Under the pieces are notes generated by a model, which worked only from the letters and a program-made list of their open reading frames with translations, made no database searches and was not told where the DNA came from. This document shows, piece by piece, positions 43,000-55,376 of a stretch of DNA of 64,000 bases (position 1 is the stretch's first letter; each line of letters opens with the position of its first letter). A program made the translations under genes and the position numbers. Source of the stretch: Plectosphaerella cucumerina (taxonomy: Eukaryota; Ascomycota; Sordariomycetes; Glomerellales; Plectosphaerellaceae); the NCBI GenBank assembly GCA_020746995.1, contig JAGPXD010000002.1, forward strand, positions 3,038,001 through 3,102,000. The letters are read 5' to 3'.

Positions 43000-44732
43000 A
43001 TGGAGATTCTGCAGGCAACAGCATCGAATTCGCCTTCTGACTTTGGAACCCCTTCACGACGGTCATCTACGACGCGTCTGGGCCCGTGGAGCTGCGGAAA
43101 TTGCGGCAGGGAGTTCGCGCTGAGCAAGTCCACCTGAGCACGTCATTTGAGCACGAATGTGAGAAGTCCTGACCTGCTGCAGAGGAGTATCGACACAAGC
43201 ACCAGCAAAGATGTATCCTGGCATCTAAACGGGGTCGGCAGTCGAAACAAAAGTCATGCCTTGCATGCGCGGCTTCCAAGCTAGGGTGCGATCGCGAAGC
43301 CCCCTGCAGTCGGTGTCGCCAGAGGAACAAGCCATGCCAATATCCGTCAAAATCTGGGACCGCGAATGCCACACGAGCAGCCTTTACAGCTGGGCAGCCG
43401 CCCAGAGAGCTGATGGATGAGCCGGAAGCTCGAGAATGGACCCAAACACTGGAGTCTGAACCCAATGGCACCGTCGAAGGCAGCGCGGGCTGGCCTACTC
43501 ATTCGGCAGACACTGCGACCGAAGCCGAAGTTGATCTGTTTGGACTTGACTCATGGCAGCACATCGGCCAAACCTTTGCATCAAGCGCGAATGATGTCCT
43601 CTCCCACACATTTGCCAACGACGATTCTGCCGAAGTGTATGATCCTAGCTTCGGTCTCGACCTCAGCGCCTCGGCAACGATCAACGAAGAGGTGATGCAC
43701 GCCACTTCATCGAATGGCACAGGCTCACCTCGTCCGAGCAAGCAGCCCACGGAGCAGCAAACCCTTCACGACGCCATGACGAAAGTCCACGGCCCCGACA
43801 GACCTCAGGCAGAGAACACCACGCCAAGCACCTGCCCCTTCGCCAAGATCACCAGCGATGACGCCCTTGTAGCTCTCATCCGCAGCTACCCGCGTCTCAT
43901 GGTTCGCCCAGGGATCTACCCTCCCTTCGTTCATCACCTGCTCTATCCCTGCGAGACAGGCGAGGTGGCCGAGCCATTAGCCAAAGCCTTTTGCTGTGTT
44001 GGCGCCTTCTATGCATCTCTGCCAACGAGCAGATCGTTTGTGTGTGCCATGATGTCCGAGGAAAGCGACAAACTGGTGAAGAGCTTTGTGAGTCGACATC
44101 ATCATGATACCTGGCATGGGTCACTGACACCCCCAGAACCGGAATCTCTCGTCTGACGCTGAGATGTTGGCCGTGATACACGCCATGTGTGTATATCAGA
44201 TGGTGGGGTTCTTCGGAGGAGGCGACAAGAATGACGTCCGAGCAGCAGAAACACGTCACCCAGTCTTCCTCAAGGCAGGATGTCTTTCCGGCTTCATGAG
44301 AACTTGGCTAACCATCTGCAGATGACTCGGCTCCTGGTCAGGCAGCACCTCAACGAACAACCCTCAGAAGAGGTGGGGAAGGTGGCCTGGCGGCACTGGA
44401 TCATGAGCGAAACCATCCGGCGGACAGTCCTCCTCGTCAATGTGATCAACATACTCTCCTGCAGGGTGGAGAAGCAAGATCGCCTCTTCTTCGAGCCTCT
44501 CGGTATCGTCCGAGACATGCTTCTCCCTGCTCAGGATGCGATGTGGAAAGCTTCAACGGCCGAGGAGTGGGCAGCTGCCAGGCGGAGCACAGGGGATGGT
44601 ATCACGCTGCACCAGGCGCTTGATCAGCTTGATACCACTGGCCGCCTTGGATCCCCATTCGGAGAACTAGAGGAGCTTGATGGCTTCATGCACCTCATCA
44701 TCTACACTGCTGGAATCGAGAAGCATCTATGA
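43000..44732 (+). CDS. C2H2 + Zn2Cys6 transcription factor with two putative GC-AG introns
   Basis: Exons 43000-43123, 43183-44087, 44137-44274 and 44322-44732; 525 residues. The Ser-rich start MEILQATASNSPSDFG leads into CGNCGREFAL, completed after the first intron by KEYRHKHQQRC, a C-x2-C-x12-H-x3-C finger. A binuclear cluster CLACAASKLGCDREAPCSRCRQRNKPC follows, the usual order in fungal dual-finger regulators. The middle is acidic and polar and the C-terminal half is the fungal transcription-factor homology region (RHPVFLK joined to MTRLLVRQHLNE). Intron 1 runs from GCAAGT to CTGCAG and intron 3 from GCAGGA to CTGCAG, the latter with a GCTAACC branch. No GT donor in the right phase gives a sensible joint at either place. 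Intron 2 has a normal GTGAGT donor. The gene is convergent with the 5-oxoprolinase gene, 88 bp apart, suggesting local regulation. Confidence 0.78.
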
Positions 44733-44820
44733 CAACAGCCGCCCACAACAGCACAAGCTTCAGTCGGATGTTTCGATCATTACAAAAATCTCAATCAAGT
44801 TTGCTACAAAGTCGCTCATC

Positions 44821-47800
44821 TCAGTTACCCGCTGCGATGCTGCTCCGAACCCCCAGGGTTCCGTTCGTCATCAGCGACCTAGGGGCAGGCACCTTCGCCT
44901 CCAAGTCATCATCACAGGTGCCTTCTGCTCCCCAACCACCACCGCCAGGAGTCCTGATGATGATCCTGTCTCCCTTGCCAAAGTGCGCCGTTTTCCTGGG
45001 ACCAAGCGAGACCTGCCTCTCGGCCCAAGTCACAGGATCCTTCTTCACCCAGACATTCTCACCGCGCCGGCCGTCCGCGCCACCCTCGAGACCGTAAGGT
45101 GCCGTCACACGCCTGTCGCTCAGCACAGAGACCTGCATGGGCTCGCGGAACTCCATCTCCCTGACGCAGCCATCACCTCCTCGCCACCGTCCGGCGCCTC
45201 CGCTGCCGCCGCGCACCGAGAACTCGCGCAGGATGACCGGATACCGCTTCTCGAGGATCTCAGGGTCCGTGATGCGGGTGTTCGTCAAGTGCGTGTGCAC
45301 GCCACTGGCACCATGCCAGCCAGGCCCAGCGCCAGCGCCACCGGCGATGGTCTCGTAATAGCCGAAGCCCTTTGTCACAAGGCCAGTGGCCGGGTCAGTG
45401 CCGCCGCGGCCAAAGGTGAGGTTGTTCATGGTGCCTTGTGAGGCGGCAGCGGCGTTGAAAGCACGGAAGATCAGGTCGGCCAGCTTCTGTGATGTTTCTG
45501 TCGTGCAGCCTACTGTTGCGGCGCCGGGTGAGGGGGAAAGGATCGTGTTCTCGGGGCACACGAGGCGGATGGGCTCGAGACAACCCTGGTTCAGAGGGAT
45601 GTCTGCCGAGATCATAGACCGCAAGCAGTACATGATGACTGAGTACGAACACGTCGGGGGCGCGTTGAGGTTGCCTGAGTGTTCAGGGCCGGTGCCTGTG
45701 AAGTCAAACACGGCTTCGCCCGTCTCCTTGTCGATGGTGACCTTGAGCTTGAACTCGATGCCATCATCGTTGACCTCGGTCGCCTCGAGAATGCCGCCCT
45801 CGTGCTTCTTCGCGAACGACTTGAGCAGCTGGCGTACCGACTGGGCAGCATTGTCTTGGATTGCCTTCATGTAAAGCTGCACCACGGGCCATGTGTACTC
45901 CCTGATCAGATCCTGGAGCAGCTCGATGCCCTTCTTATTGGAGGCGACGGCGGCCTTGAGGTCGGCGATGTTGTCGCGCAGGGCACGCGTGCCACTACAC
46001 CCGGGGTATGATGCCGGGTCATCGTACAGGTGCTTTATCAGGCCGGCCTCGTCAAAGACACCTTGGTCAATCATCTTGAACGACTCGATCGCCGCACCCT
46101 CTTGCCAGAGCTCCTGTGAATCGGGGGGCATGGAGCCGGGAGCGATGCCGCCAACGTCGGAGTGGTGCCCCCTGTTTGCCACGAAGAAAAGAATCTCTGT
46201 CGGGTTCTCGTCATCGTCGAAAACGGGGGTGATGGTCGTGATATCAGGCAAATGAGTGCCGCCGGCCTGAGGGTGGTTGCTGATGATGACGTCCCCCGGT
46301 TTCAACTCGCCGGGCTTGTACCGCTGGGCCTGGTATGCGATGGCAGTGCTCATAGAACCTAGGTGACTCGGGATGTGCGGCGCGTTGGCCACAAGTCCAC
46401 CATCGGCCGAGAAGACGGCGCACGAGTAGTCGAGTCGCTCCTTGATGTTGACGCTGACGGACGTCTTCTCCATTGACAGCCCCATCTGCTCAGCGACGGT
46501 CATGAAGCGATGGCCAAAGACGCTGAGCTGCACAGGGTCGACAACACCCTGCGCCACTTCATCTCTGTCGCCGCGGCCGATCTCGAGAACAACGTGGTCA
46601 GGCAGGACGATGGCCTCACTTGCGTGATCAACGACGATCGTCTGCGTCTTGTCGATGATGATGGCCGGCCCGTGGATGCGCACGCCCGCTCCCACTGTGT
46701 CGAGCTGGAACACGCGCGTCTCAGTCCATCCGTGCTTCTCGAAGGAGACTTTGCGTGAGAACGCCGGCGTCGGTACCGGCGTGAGGCCTTCGCCTGGGCG
46801 CGCATATCTCTCGAGGTCGGCAAAGGGACTGGCAGTGTCCACGACGCGCGAGCGACCGACGCTGCGTACGCGAATGTCGTCGACCAGGATATCACGAGTC
46901 TGGGAGAAGCCAAACTCTTGGGTGTGCCTATCGGTAAAGGCTGCGCCAAAATCCGCGAGATCCTTTGGTCTGGGAATCATGAGCGAAGTGTCGCTGCCCT
47001 GATACCGCATGTTGAGGAAGCACTCGTGCTCGATGCGGTCGGCGTCGAAACCCTGGGCGCCAAGACCTTCGGCACCCTGTGCCGAAAGGCTCTCAAGGCG
47101 TCGCAGGATCTCAGGAACGGCCGCCTTGGAGAATGTGACGGCGACTGGCTCCTGGTTCTCCACGACGACATCGGCCAGGGCCATACCGTAGGCGGAGAGG
47201 ACGCTCGAGCACCGAGGGATGATAGCCCTCTTGATGCCGAGGTCTCGTGCGATGAAGACGGCGTGCTGGCCGCCGGCACCTCCGAAACTGCCCAGGTTGT
47301 GGCTGGCCGCACCGTAGCCGCGACCCTCGCTCAGGGTGCGGATTGGCCGAGCCATGGTGGCATTGGCCGTCGAGAGGAAGCCGAGGGCAAGCGTCTCGGA
47401 AGTGAAGGGGTCGCCGCCGACTTTGGCAGCGTTGACTTCGGCTGTGAGGGCAGCGAACTTCTTCTTCACGATCTCGAGGTCTAGCTTGCGCGGGAACATC
47501 TCGGGGATGATGCGGCCGAGCAGGAAGTTGGCGTCAGTCGTCGTCAATGGTCCTCCCTTCCCATAGCAAGCTGGGCCAGGGTTTGCGCCCGCCGAGCCAG
47601 GCCCGACCTTGAGAAGGCCGTTCTCCCAGGCGAGGATGGAGCCGCCGCCAGCTGCCACAGTGTTGATGTCAAGCTGAGGCGTCTGGATCGTGACCTCGGC
47701 GATGGTACTCTCGAAGATGTGCTCGAGGGCGCCCGAGTACCGTGCAACGTCAGTACTGGTGCCGCCCATGTCGAAGCCGAGCACCGGGGTTCCGTCTTGT

Positions 47801-48832
47801 GCATCGTAGCACGTTCTCGCGAGGCCGACAACGCCGCCAGCCGGACCGCTAAGAACACCGCGAAGTCCGGTGAACTTGGTCCAGCTAGTCAAACCGCCAT
47901 CGGACTGGCAGATGAGCAGCTTGTTGGCGCTCTCGTCTTCGAGCCGGCCCTTGAAGCCGCGGCGAAAGCTCTCGAGATATGTGTGCGTCATGGGCGTCAG
48001 ATACGCATCGGCGACGGCTGACTGGCTCCGCGGCACAAACTTGGCCATCGACTGGAGAACAGATGATGCAGAGACGTCGAAACCGAGCTCCTCGGCCAGG
48101 GCTTTGACTTGGAGCTCGTGCTCGGGGTAGGTGTACGAGTGCATGAAGCCGATGGCTACGTTGCGGAAGCCCCGCTCCTTCAAGGAGACAAGGTCTTCAC
48201 GAACAACGTCAAGGTTGGGCTTCCGCATGATTCTGACAACCTCGCCAGTCTGGCCCATGACGAGTGCTGGGTCAGAGGTGATATCGATTGTCTTTGGATC
48301 AGGGTCCTCGCTGAACCCCTCGATTGTTACGCGCTCATCAACTGTTAGGTGGTGTCAGCAGCGCCTCCAGGTCGGGAACCCAGCAAGGAGAGAACTCACC
48401 CTCGACCACTGTCTCATACAGCTGCTCGAGACGTCTCACAGAAAGGTCGAACAAATCTGGACGAGTCTGGTTCCCGATCCGCAGCCCGTCTCTGAATCCC
48501 TTGGTCGTCAGGAAGGCGACGCGATCTCCCTTGCGCTCGAGAAGGGCATTCGTGGCCACCGTGGTGCCCATTCTGATGGACTCAATAGGCTCAAGGTCGA
48601 GCAGGGACCCTTTTGGAATGGTGGTGTCTGTAGCGATCTCCAGAATCTGCCTGATGCACTCTGTCGGCGCATCGTCGTACTCTTCTGGGCAAACGGACAG
48701 GATCTTGAAGATAATCTGCTCCCGGCCAGGGATCTGAGCCCAGGCGTCGGTGAAGGTGCCGCCGCGATCGATGGCGATGCGAATGCCCTGATCTTGGCCA
48801 TCGGCTGCAGGTTTGGAAGTAGGAACAGCCAT
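44821..48832 (-). CDS. 5-oxoprolinase (ATP-hydrolysing), hydantoinase A/B type
   Basis: Two exons, 48400-48832 and 44821-48341 (58-bp intron, GTGAGT donor), 1317 residues, the usual length for eukaryotic 5-oxoprolinase. It opens 5-oxo-L-proline to glutamate with ATP, in the glutathione cycle or in pyroglutamate catabolism, in the cytosol. The N-terminal hydantoinase A part shows RIAIDRGGTFTDAWA, MGTTVATNALLERKGDRV, VLGFDMGGTSTDVARY and ACYGKGGPLTTTDANF. The C-terminal hydantoinase B part shows SNHPQAGGTHLPDITTI, ANRGHHSDVGGIAPGSMPP and a Gly-rich end GDRIIIRTPGGGGWG. The start MAVPTSK at 48832 is the only ATG before the RGGTFTD motif. Convergent with the dual-finger regulator. A TATA-like TATAATAG lies about 150 bp upstream. 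Confidence 0.95.
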
Positions 48833-48982
48833 GATGAGCAACGAGGAAGATAGGCAGGGGGTTGAGATAGAAAGTATGGGGTATCACAGAGGGGGCTGAA
48901 ACTTGAAGATGAAGAGTGAAGAGGAAAGATGACCGGGCGTTGATGCTTCCATATTGGGAGTATAATGCAACAGAAACCTCTC

Positions 48983-48990
48983 TATTATAT
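48983..48990 (-). promoter_or_regulatory. TATA-like box of the 5-oxoprolinase gene
   Basis: ATATAATA on the minus strand, about 150 bp before the ATG at 48832. Consensus only. Confidence 0.3.
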
Positions 48991-49551
48991 CTCGGCTCAT
49001 CCGCGTCAATGGAAGTGAACGTCGGCAAGTCAGGGGTGTGGCATCTACAACTTGCCGGTGTCGATAACTGCGGCAAGGTTGATGGTTGCCGTCCGCCGTC
49101 ATTCTGAGAGTCGGCATCTTTGAACTTGCCGACCGGCACCGGAAGTCAATGCCGATCAGCCCCGGCAGCTGCGGCCGACAGCGGCGCTTCCCCGCAAGGA
49201 ATGACTCGCTCCATTTTACAGGGGTTCCAGCGACAAGCTGTTCGTCAGTTGCGCCGTCCGATAGCTGACCTGCTTGACCACTGAGCCGAGCACCTCATTA
49301 GCTGTCGGTGCAATGGCACGTCACACCGTGACTGGCAGTGCCACCCCCAACGAGCCAACGCCGAGGCGGCGCTGTCGACAGCGCCCGGCACCGGCCAAGT
49401 TACCGGGACGTTTCTTCAAACCGTCCCTCCGGCCAACTTCACCCCAGATCAGACGCAGACCAGGACCACCCAGACCCCAGATTGTTGACAAAGAGAATCT
49501 CGCAAACGCGGGGAGCCATCGCGTTCGCTCCACAGACCTGCGTCGACCGAC
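48991..49551. other. Intergenic between divergent genes
   Basis: Shared upstream region of the 5-oxoprolinase gene and the second Zn2Cys6 regulator. It holds two CTTGCCG/CGGCAAG motifs in opposite orientation near 49020-49130 that could be binding sites of a Zn2Cys6 factor. No coding signal. Confidence 0.45.
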
Positions 49552-51906
49552 ATGACGATGGATGCCATCACGACATCACCCTCTGCACGTACCGTCATGA
49601 GTGCTTCAGGCAAGAAGCGGCGGTTGCTTGCTGCGTAAGTGGAGTGCCACTGTGCCCGTGTGCCCGGCTTTCGAACATCGTGTTGACTTGATAATATCTC
49701 CAGATGCCTCCGCTGCCATTCGCAGAAGATCAAGTGTAGCGGCGACAACCCGTGCCGCGCGTGCATCTCGTCAAACAAGGCGGCCGATTGTCACTTCCCA
49801 TCGAGGGAGCGCAAGGTCACCGTCTCGGAGAGGTGAGTGCTGCTCAGAGTTCGACCCCATTCCGGCCCGACTCTAAGCCCCATCAGCTACCTTCGTCGGC
49901 TTGAGAAAGAGAGCAAGAGGCTCCATGAATCGCACCCAGGGCCATCTCAGCAGCCGACGCCCGACAGTAGAGCCGGCAGTCCCACGGGACGCGCCACAGC
50001 GTCGGGCGACGACATGGACATGCTCAATCCCCTTTTCGACAAGCAATCAGAAAGCCGCAGGGCGACGGAGCCCGGCTTCATCGGCGAGGCCTCGTGCGCC
50101 GCCTTCAACAACCGACTGCTGCAATGCCTGGACGCGAACTACACGCCATCGACGCCAGGCTTCACAAATTACTTCCGCCCGCCGACCACCCGGCGCGTAC
50201 CGATACCGGGCCAGGAGAACGACGCCGCCCCGGACGAAGGAGGGCTGCCCGACCGCATGCACGCACGGCTTCTGCTGAACCTGGCCCGCAGCTTCATCGG
50301 CAACTATCACCCTCTATTCCTCGAAAAGTCTTTCATGGCCGAAGTCGACGGCTTCTACCGCCAGGACCAAACCCCCTCGCAGCTGTGGCTGTGCAAATTC
50401 CTGGCTCTGATGGCTTTGGGGGAGGTGTACAGCAACCGAAGGAGAGTGGGTGACAGTAATCGCGTGCCGGGAACGGCGTACTATGTTCGCGCGGTTCAAA
50501 TACTGCCCGACTCTTACGAGGAGCCGTCACTGCTGCACGTCGAAGTGCTGACCTTGCTTGTGAGTTTCCCGACACCACCTAGCCAAGGGTTCAAGCTCAC
50601 ATCCCATCAGGCTTGGGCAGCCAATCTGTACGGCTCTGTGCGAACTGCATTTGCATTCTCGGGCACGGCCGTCCGGCTCGCAACGAGTATCGGCATGCAC
50701 CGCTCCCCATCAGCGCGCAGCTCTCTGACGCCCGTGGAGCGCGAGACGCGCCGCCGCACGTGGTGGGTGCTCTACTTCTTCGACCGGTTTTCTGCATCAA
50801 AGCTGGGCCAGCCCGTATGTCTGCGGGACGAAGACATCGACGTCGAGTTGCCCAGCATGGACGGCTTGACGGAAGAGGAGCAGCAGGAGTTCTTGGACCC
50901 TGCGCCCTTGGTTGCAAATGTTCAACTTGCTCGCATCATCGGAAACATCCTTACCGACATCTACGGTATCCCAAGCCGAAACAAGGGCCTCTGCCTCCAC
51001 CGAGTCCACAGTATTCTCAAGCAGCTCCGCGCCTGGCACGACGGTCTGCCCCAGTCTCTGCGCATCAATGACCGTGGCACGCCGCGCCCGGTCGCAAGCC
51101 TGTACCTGGCGTACAACCAGTGCATAATACAGACAACGCGGCCTGTTCTCCTGTATCTCTTCAAGACGCAGTACCAGCTGGGCGGATCTGAGGAGCCGCG
51201 TCGCGAGTCTTTCTCGTCCATCACTCTGGCCCTGGCAGAGAGCTGCATCGGCGCTGCGCAGGCATCAGGGCGTGTCGTCGAGGCCCTGTTCCTCGCTGGC
51301 ACAATTGCCACTTTTGGCTACTGGGACGCTCATCACATCTTTTCGGCGGCGCTTATACTCATCATTTCAGCCGTCATGAAGCCGACGCCGGCCGCATCCG
51401 ACGCGCTTGAGATGATGCTGAGCATCCTACGGTCGATGCGCGACTCGGGCAATATTCCGGCCGTGGACTTTTGCGAGCGCCTGGCTGTCATCCAAGCACG
51501 GGTGGCAGAGCTGAGGGCGTCAATGGGCGGTGCGGGGACGTCAATACTCGGAGCCCCCAGGGAGGGCGGCGACGATGATACCCGTGGAGGTGAGTTTGGC
51601 GGAGAACAAAGGGGAGTAGCGGACGGAGGTCAGGCGGCGCAGACAGAAAGGCGCGCTGATACTGATGCGCGGGGAAGCTGTCCTACCAGTGGCCATGGCC
51701 ACGAGCATTATCAAACGATGCAGGCCGGGGGGCTGCAGGACTACGCCCTCCCCTATGGGCAGGCTGACATTCTCGGCAATCCGCTCATCGGCCGCTTCCT
51801 CGACGAGGGGTGGGTTCCCTGGCAGGAATCGGACTTCCCGAAAGACGGCACCCTCGGCGACCTGGCCACGGAGCTCGAGGAGCAATTCTTGTTCCAGATG
51901 TCATGA
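49552..51906 (+). CDS. Zn2Cys6 transcription factor
   Basis: Exons 49552-49634, 49704-49832, 49887-50559 and 50611-51906; 726 residues. The last intron is phase 0 and 51 bp with no stop, so a 17-residue longer form is possible; the GTGAGT donor and CATCAG acceptor favour splicing. The N-terminal binuclear zinc cluster reads CLRCHSQKIKCSGDNPCRACISSNKAADC, giving the spacing C-x2-C-x6-C-x5-C-x2-C-x8-C. It is followed by a linker and a short coiled coil SYLRRLEKESKRLHE. The fungal transcription-factor middle homology region is seen at RLATSIGMHRS, RRRTWWVLYFFDRFSASKLGQP and DEDIDVELPSMDG. The C-terminus is acidic and aromatic, fitting an activation region. It is divergent from the 5-oxoprolinase gene and upstream of the transporter, so regulation of these neighbours is plausible. 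Confidence 0.88.
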
Positions 51907-52828
51907 CAGTTGCGAGGCGTACTAAGAGAAATCAGGTCAATGGCAAAGCAAGTCTTACCCGGGCTCAGATATATCGGGTGAAGGGCTGCAGACACCCATG
52001 CCACCCTGTAATCCATCCTTCGGTAGAATCCCCGAATGCCGAGAGGGGCGGAGAAGCTGTCCGAGACGCTCTCCACAGCGAGTGAGACGAGATGGGCTGT
52101 CAGGGGCCGGCAGCGGGACTTCAGGGATGATGCTAGGTATTCAGGTCCGGTCTTATCGTTTTCGGGGGCATAACGATGCTCAGATTGATAGGACCTCTGG
52201 AAGCAAGGCGAGGTTCAACAGCCAGGGCAATGCCATGCATTTTTCAGGCAGAGTCTCTCTTCACTGCGCACGTACAGCGCCCTCGATACAGCACCACCGC
52301 TCTCCCTGAAAGGCCCTAGAACAGCTGCCGGCAGGCGCCAAGGTTCAGCCTCGGGCTTCATCCCGAAGCCCACCCACACGCCCGCAGGGTTCACAATCCG
52401 CCAGCGCCATGACTCGGTCGGGGCACGACAGCGCTGATCGGCAAGCTAGACGGCAAATCACTGCCCGCCCGGTCGTAGCAGGCACCTTATCAGGTTATCA
52501 CGCAGCGCGCGGGGACTTTCGGCGGCCCAACTGGCGCCCGGCATCGCCCACACTTGCCGGTCCTCCCCACGCTTGCTATCTCCCCTCCCTACTTGCAGGC
52601 AAGTTTGTCCCCATGCCGACGGCGGCCGGGTGGGTGACGTCTGTGTGGCGCACTCCACATCTGGGGTAACGAGAACGGCAGAGCCATCTTGACTTAAAAC
52701 TGTCACGATGTCCACATCGTCTTGGACACGGAGACCTTTCAAGTCAGCAAGACCTATCTCATAGTCGAGCGCTCGAGTCAAGCTTCTACTCCGATACCAC
52801 TTTCTTCGTGTACACAAGCCCATCCGCT
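51907..52828. other. Intergenic, promoter of transporter gene
   Basis: Nine hundred bases without a supported gene. Overlapping short frames on both strands only. The last 130 bases form the leader of the transporter gene. Confidence 0.5.
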
Positions 52829-54577
52829 ATGGAGCACCCCGAACGCGAGGGTTCCGTCATGTCGACATCCAAAGATCTCGAGGATCGCTCCTCGCCCGCT
52901 GACGCCACCGCCCCAATCGACGAGCAGGCGGAAAAGGCATTGCTTCGCAAACTTGACCGTTGGATCGTCCCTCCCGTTATGCTCCTCTATCTCCTGAGCT
53001 TCCTCGACCGAGTCAACATTGGCAATGCTCGACTTTACGGCATGGAAGAAGATTTGGGAATGACCGGTAATCAGTTCCAGATCGCCGTTTCGGTGCTCTT
53101 CGTCACGTACATCCTGTCCGAGACGCCCTCCAACCTCGTCATCAAGTACTTCACTCCGAGCAAATACCTTGCTTTCCTCACCGTGAGCTGGGGCGTCGTC
53201 GCGACGCTCACGGGGATTGTACAGAACTACGCCGGCCTGCTGGCGTGTCGTGTCATCCTCGGAGCCCTTGGTATGTCATCTTCGGTGCTTTCCCCCCATT
53301 TGAGCTGTCTGGGGAGTCACTTCTACTCCTTACTGGTAGCTTGTCTTGGCGGCCTTGAGGAGTTGGGCTGTGAGGCCAACTCTCGTCGACTCTCGAAATG
53401 AACCAGATGGGCATGTACTGACTCCGTGGCATCACAGAAGGAGGCCTCTTCCCAGGGCTGGCGATCTACCTCACCATGTTCTACACCAAGCGCGAGTACG
53501 CTCTCCGAATCGGCTACCTCTTCGTCTCGGCCGCTATCGCCGGATCCATGGGCGGTCTCCTTGCTTACTGCATCGGCCTGATGGACGGCGTGGCCGGTCT
53601 TCGTGGATGGCGCTGGATCATCATCATCGAGGGGCTGCCTACGATCATTCTCGGAATCACCATCTGGTGGTGGCTCGCTGATACGCCTGACTCGGCTCAC
53701 TACCTGACCACTGCCGAGAGAGACTTGATCGACACCCGTATGCGCCGCCAGGTTGGCCATACTCGCTCCGGCGACGAGTTCCACAAGGTATGACAGACGC
53801 ACAGGACTGCCATAATCTCTCGCTAACCGCATCTCCTCCAGGAGGATGCCATTGCTGGATTCAAGGATCTGAAGATCTGGCTATTCTGTCTCGGCCAATT
53901 CGGAGGCGACGTCATCTTGTATGGATACTCAACGTTCCTCCCGACCATCATCAGGGGTCTCGGCCAGTGGAATCGGGAGCAGGTCCAGGCCCTCACGATC
54001 CCCTGTTACGCTCTCGGCGCCATCACATACCTTGTTGTTGCCTGGCTGTCCGACCGAACTCAGCGCCGAGCCGTCTTCGCTGTGGCCGGTGGCTTGATAT
54101 GCACTGTCGGCTACGCCATCCTCGTCAGCAACGCTCCCGGTGGCGTCAAGTACTTTGGTTGCTTCCTCGCCGCCATGGGCCTCTACGTAGTTGTGGGAAT
54201 ACCGCTGGCCTGGCTGCCTTCCAACAACCCCCGGTACGGCAAGCGCACTGTTGCCACAGGCCTGCAGTTGACCATTGGCAATTCGGCCGGCATCCCGGCA
54301 CCATTCGTGAGTCTTCCACCTATCAGTCGCATCCTCCCGCTGACAGTTGAGTCAGTTGTACGCTACCGCCGATGGACCAAGGTTCATCAAGGGCCACGCG
54401 ATCAGCATGGCATTTGTCTGCATGTCCGCCATAATCTACATGGCATTCTGGGCTTACTTCAGGTATCTTAACAAGAGGCGTGACGAAGGGAAGGAGGACC
54501 ACGCGGTCGAGGGCATGACCGAGGAGGAGATTCAGGAACTCGGCGAACATAACCCGAGGTTCCGTTATACCTACTAG
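52829..54577 (+). CDS. MFS anion:cation symporter, DAL5/allantoate permease type
   Basis: Exons 52829-53270, 53438-53787, 53842-54306 and 54356-54577; 492 residues. The first intron is unusually long for this window (167 bp). Features of the ACS family (DAL5, TNA1, SEO1 relatives) are present: an N-terminal LLRKLDRWIVPPVMLLYLLSFLDRVNIGNARLYGMEEDL, FVTYILSETPSNLVIKYF, EGGLFPGLAIYLTMFYTKREYALRIGYLF, and the central loop with GWRWIIIIEGLPTI and LADTPDSAHYLT. About twelve helices can be counted. Members import allantoate, nicotinate, dipeptides, pantothenate and similar carboxylates at the plasma membrane. Substrate here is unknown; the neighbouring 5-oxoprolinase suggests pyroglutamate or another small nitrogenous acid, which is inference. 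Confidence 0.9.
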
Positions 54578-55376
54578 ACGACAGATGACAAGATGGCTCG
54601 CGACAGTTGAGCCTGCCTGGAGATCTGTCTCCCGAAATCACAATGGGTTCCACGCAGATGAACATGATACTTACCTTACGAAATGGAGCTTGGTCGATAC
54701 CTGTACATGTAAATATTGATCCTCGCCGGGCCGGGCAGGACCTTAGCCGTTGCGAAGCCGGGAAAGTGGCCTCCCGGGGCACCCTCGCGCGTCGTGCTTC
54801 CGTCTGGTTAGGTAATTGAAAGAATACACCACATCTGCAGTTTAGTCTGTCAACTTTCGTTCCAAAACAGACATCCACCCAGATAAGTCACGCGGTCACT
54901 GTTTTCTTGGGTCAGTTCTCGCCGCCGGCGCGTCCATCTGCGCCCCGGGGCGACTTCCGGGTTGTCCACTTTTCCGGCCCGGGAAATGAAGCCCAGCGTC
55001 AGGTCAAATATTCCAGACTCGCCTTCTTGGACAGGGACACGGCTTCTATCAGATCTATTCAGTTCATGAGAAAGGTTGTCGGGCTACGTGGTTTTTTGAC
55101 TCTTGCTGATGTGAGAGGCTGTCCTGTCCGCCCATCCGCCCTTACCCGACCCGCTGTCGGCACCGGACCATAACCGCTGCGGGTGAACATCCGAACTGGA
55201 GACTACAACATCCGAGGTGAACATCCGAAGCCGCCATACCGGCATGTTGACATTTGATTTGAATGTGTCCTCGTTTGTGTCAAAACGACGCGATGTTCGC
55301 ATCTGCGTGACTCTTATTCTTTCGAAACCTGACACTCATCTCCTTGATTCCGACACCCTTCTGAACCAAACGCGAG
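54578..55376. other. Intergenic, no gene supported
   Basis: Flanks of the transporter and acetyltransferase genes. A short repeated phrase GAACATCCGAA occurs at 55184-55230 (three close copies of ACATCCGA). Nothing else is seen. Confidence 0.5.

Noticed and set aside
46918..47484. 188-residue plus-strand open frame
   Set aside because: Antisense shadow of the 5-oxoprolinase exon.
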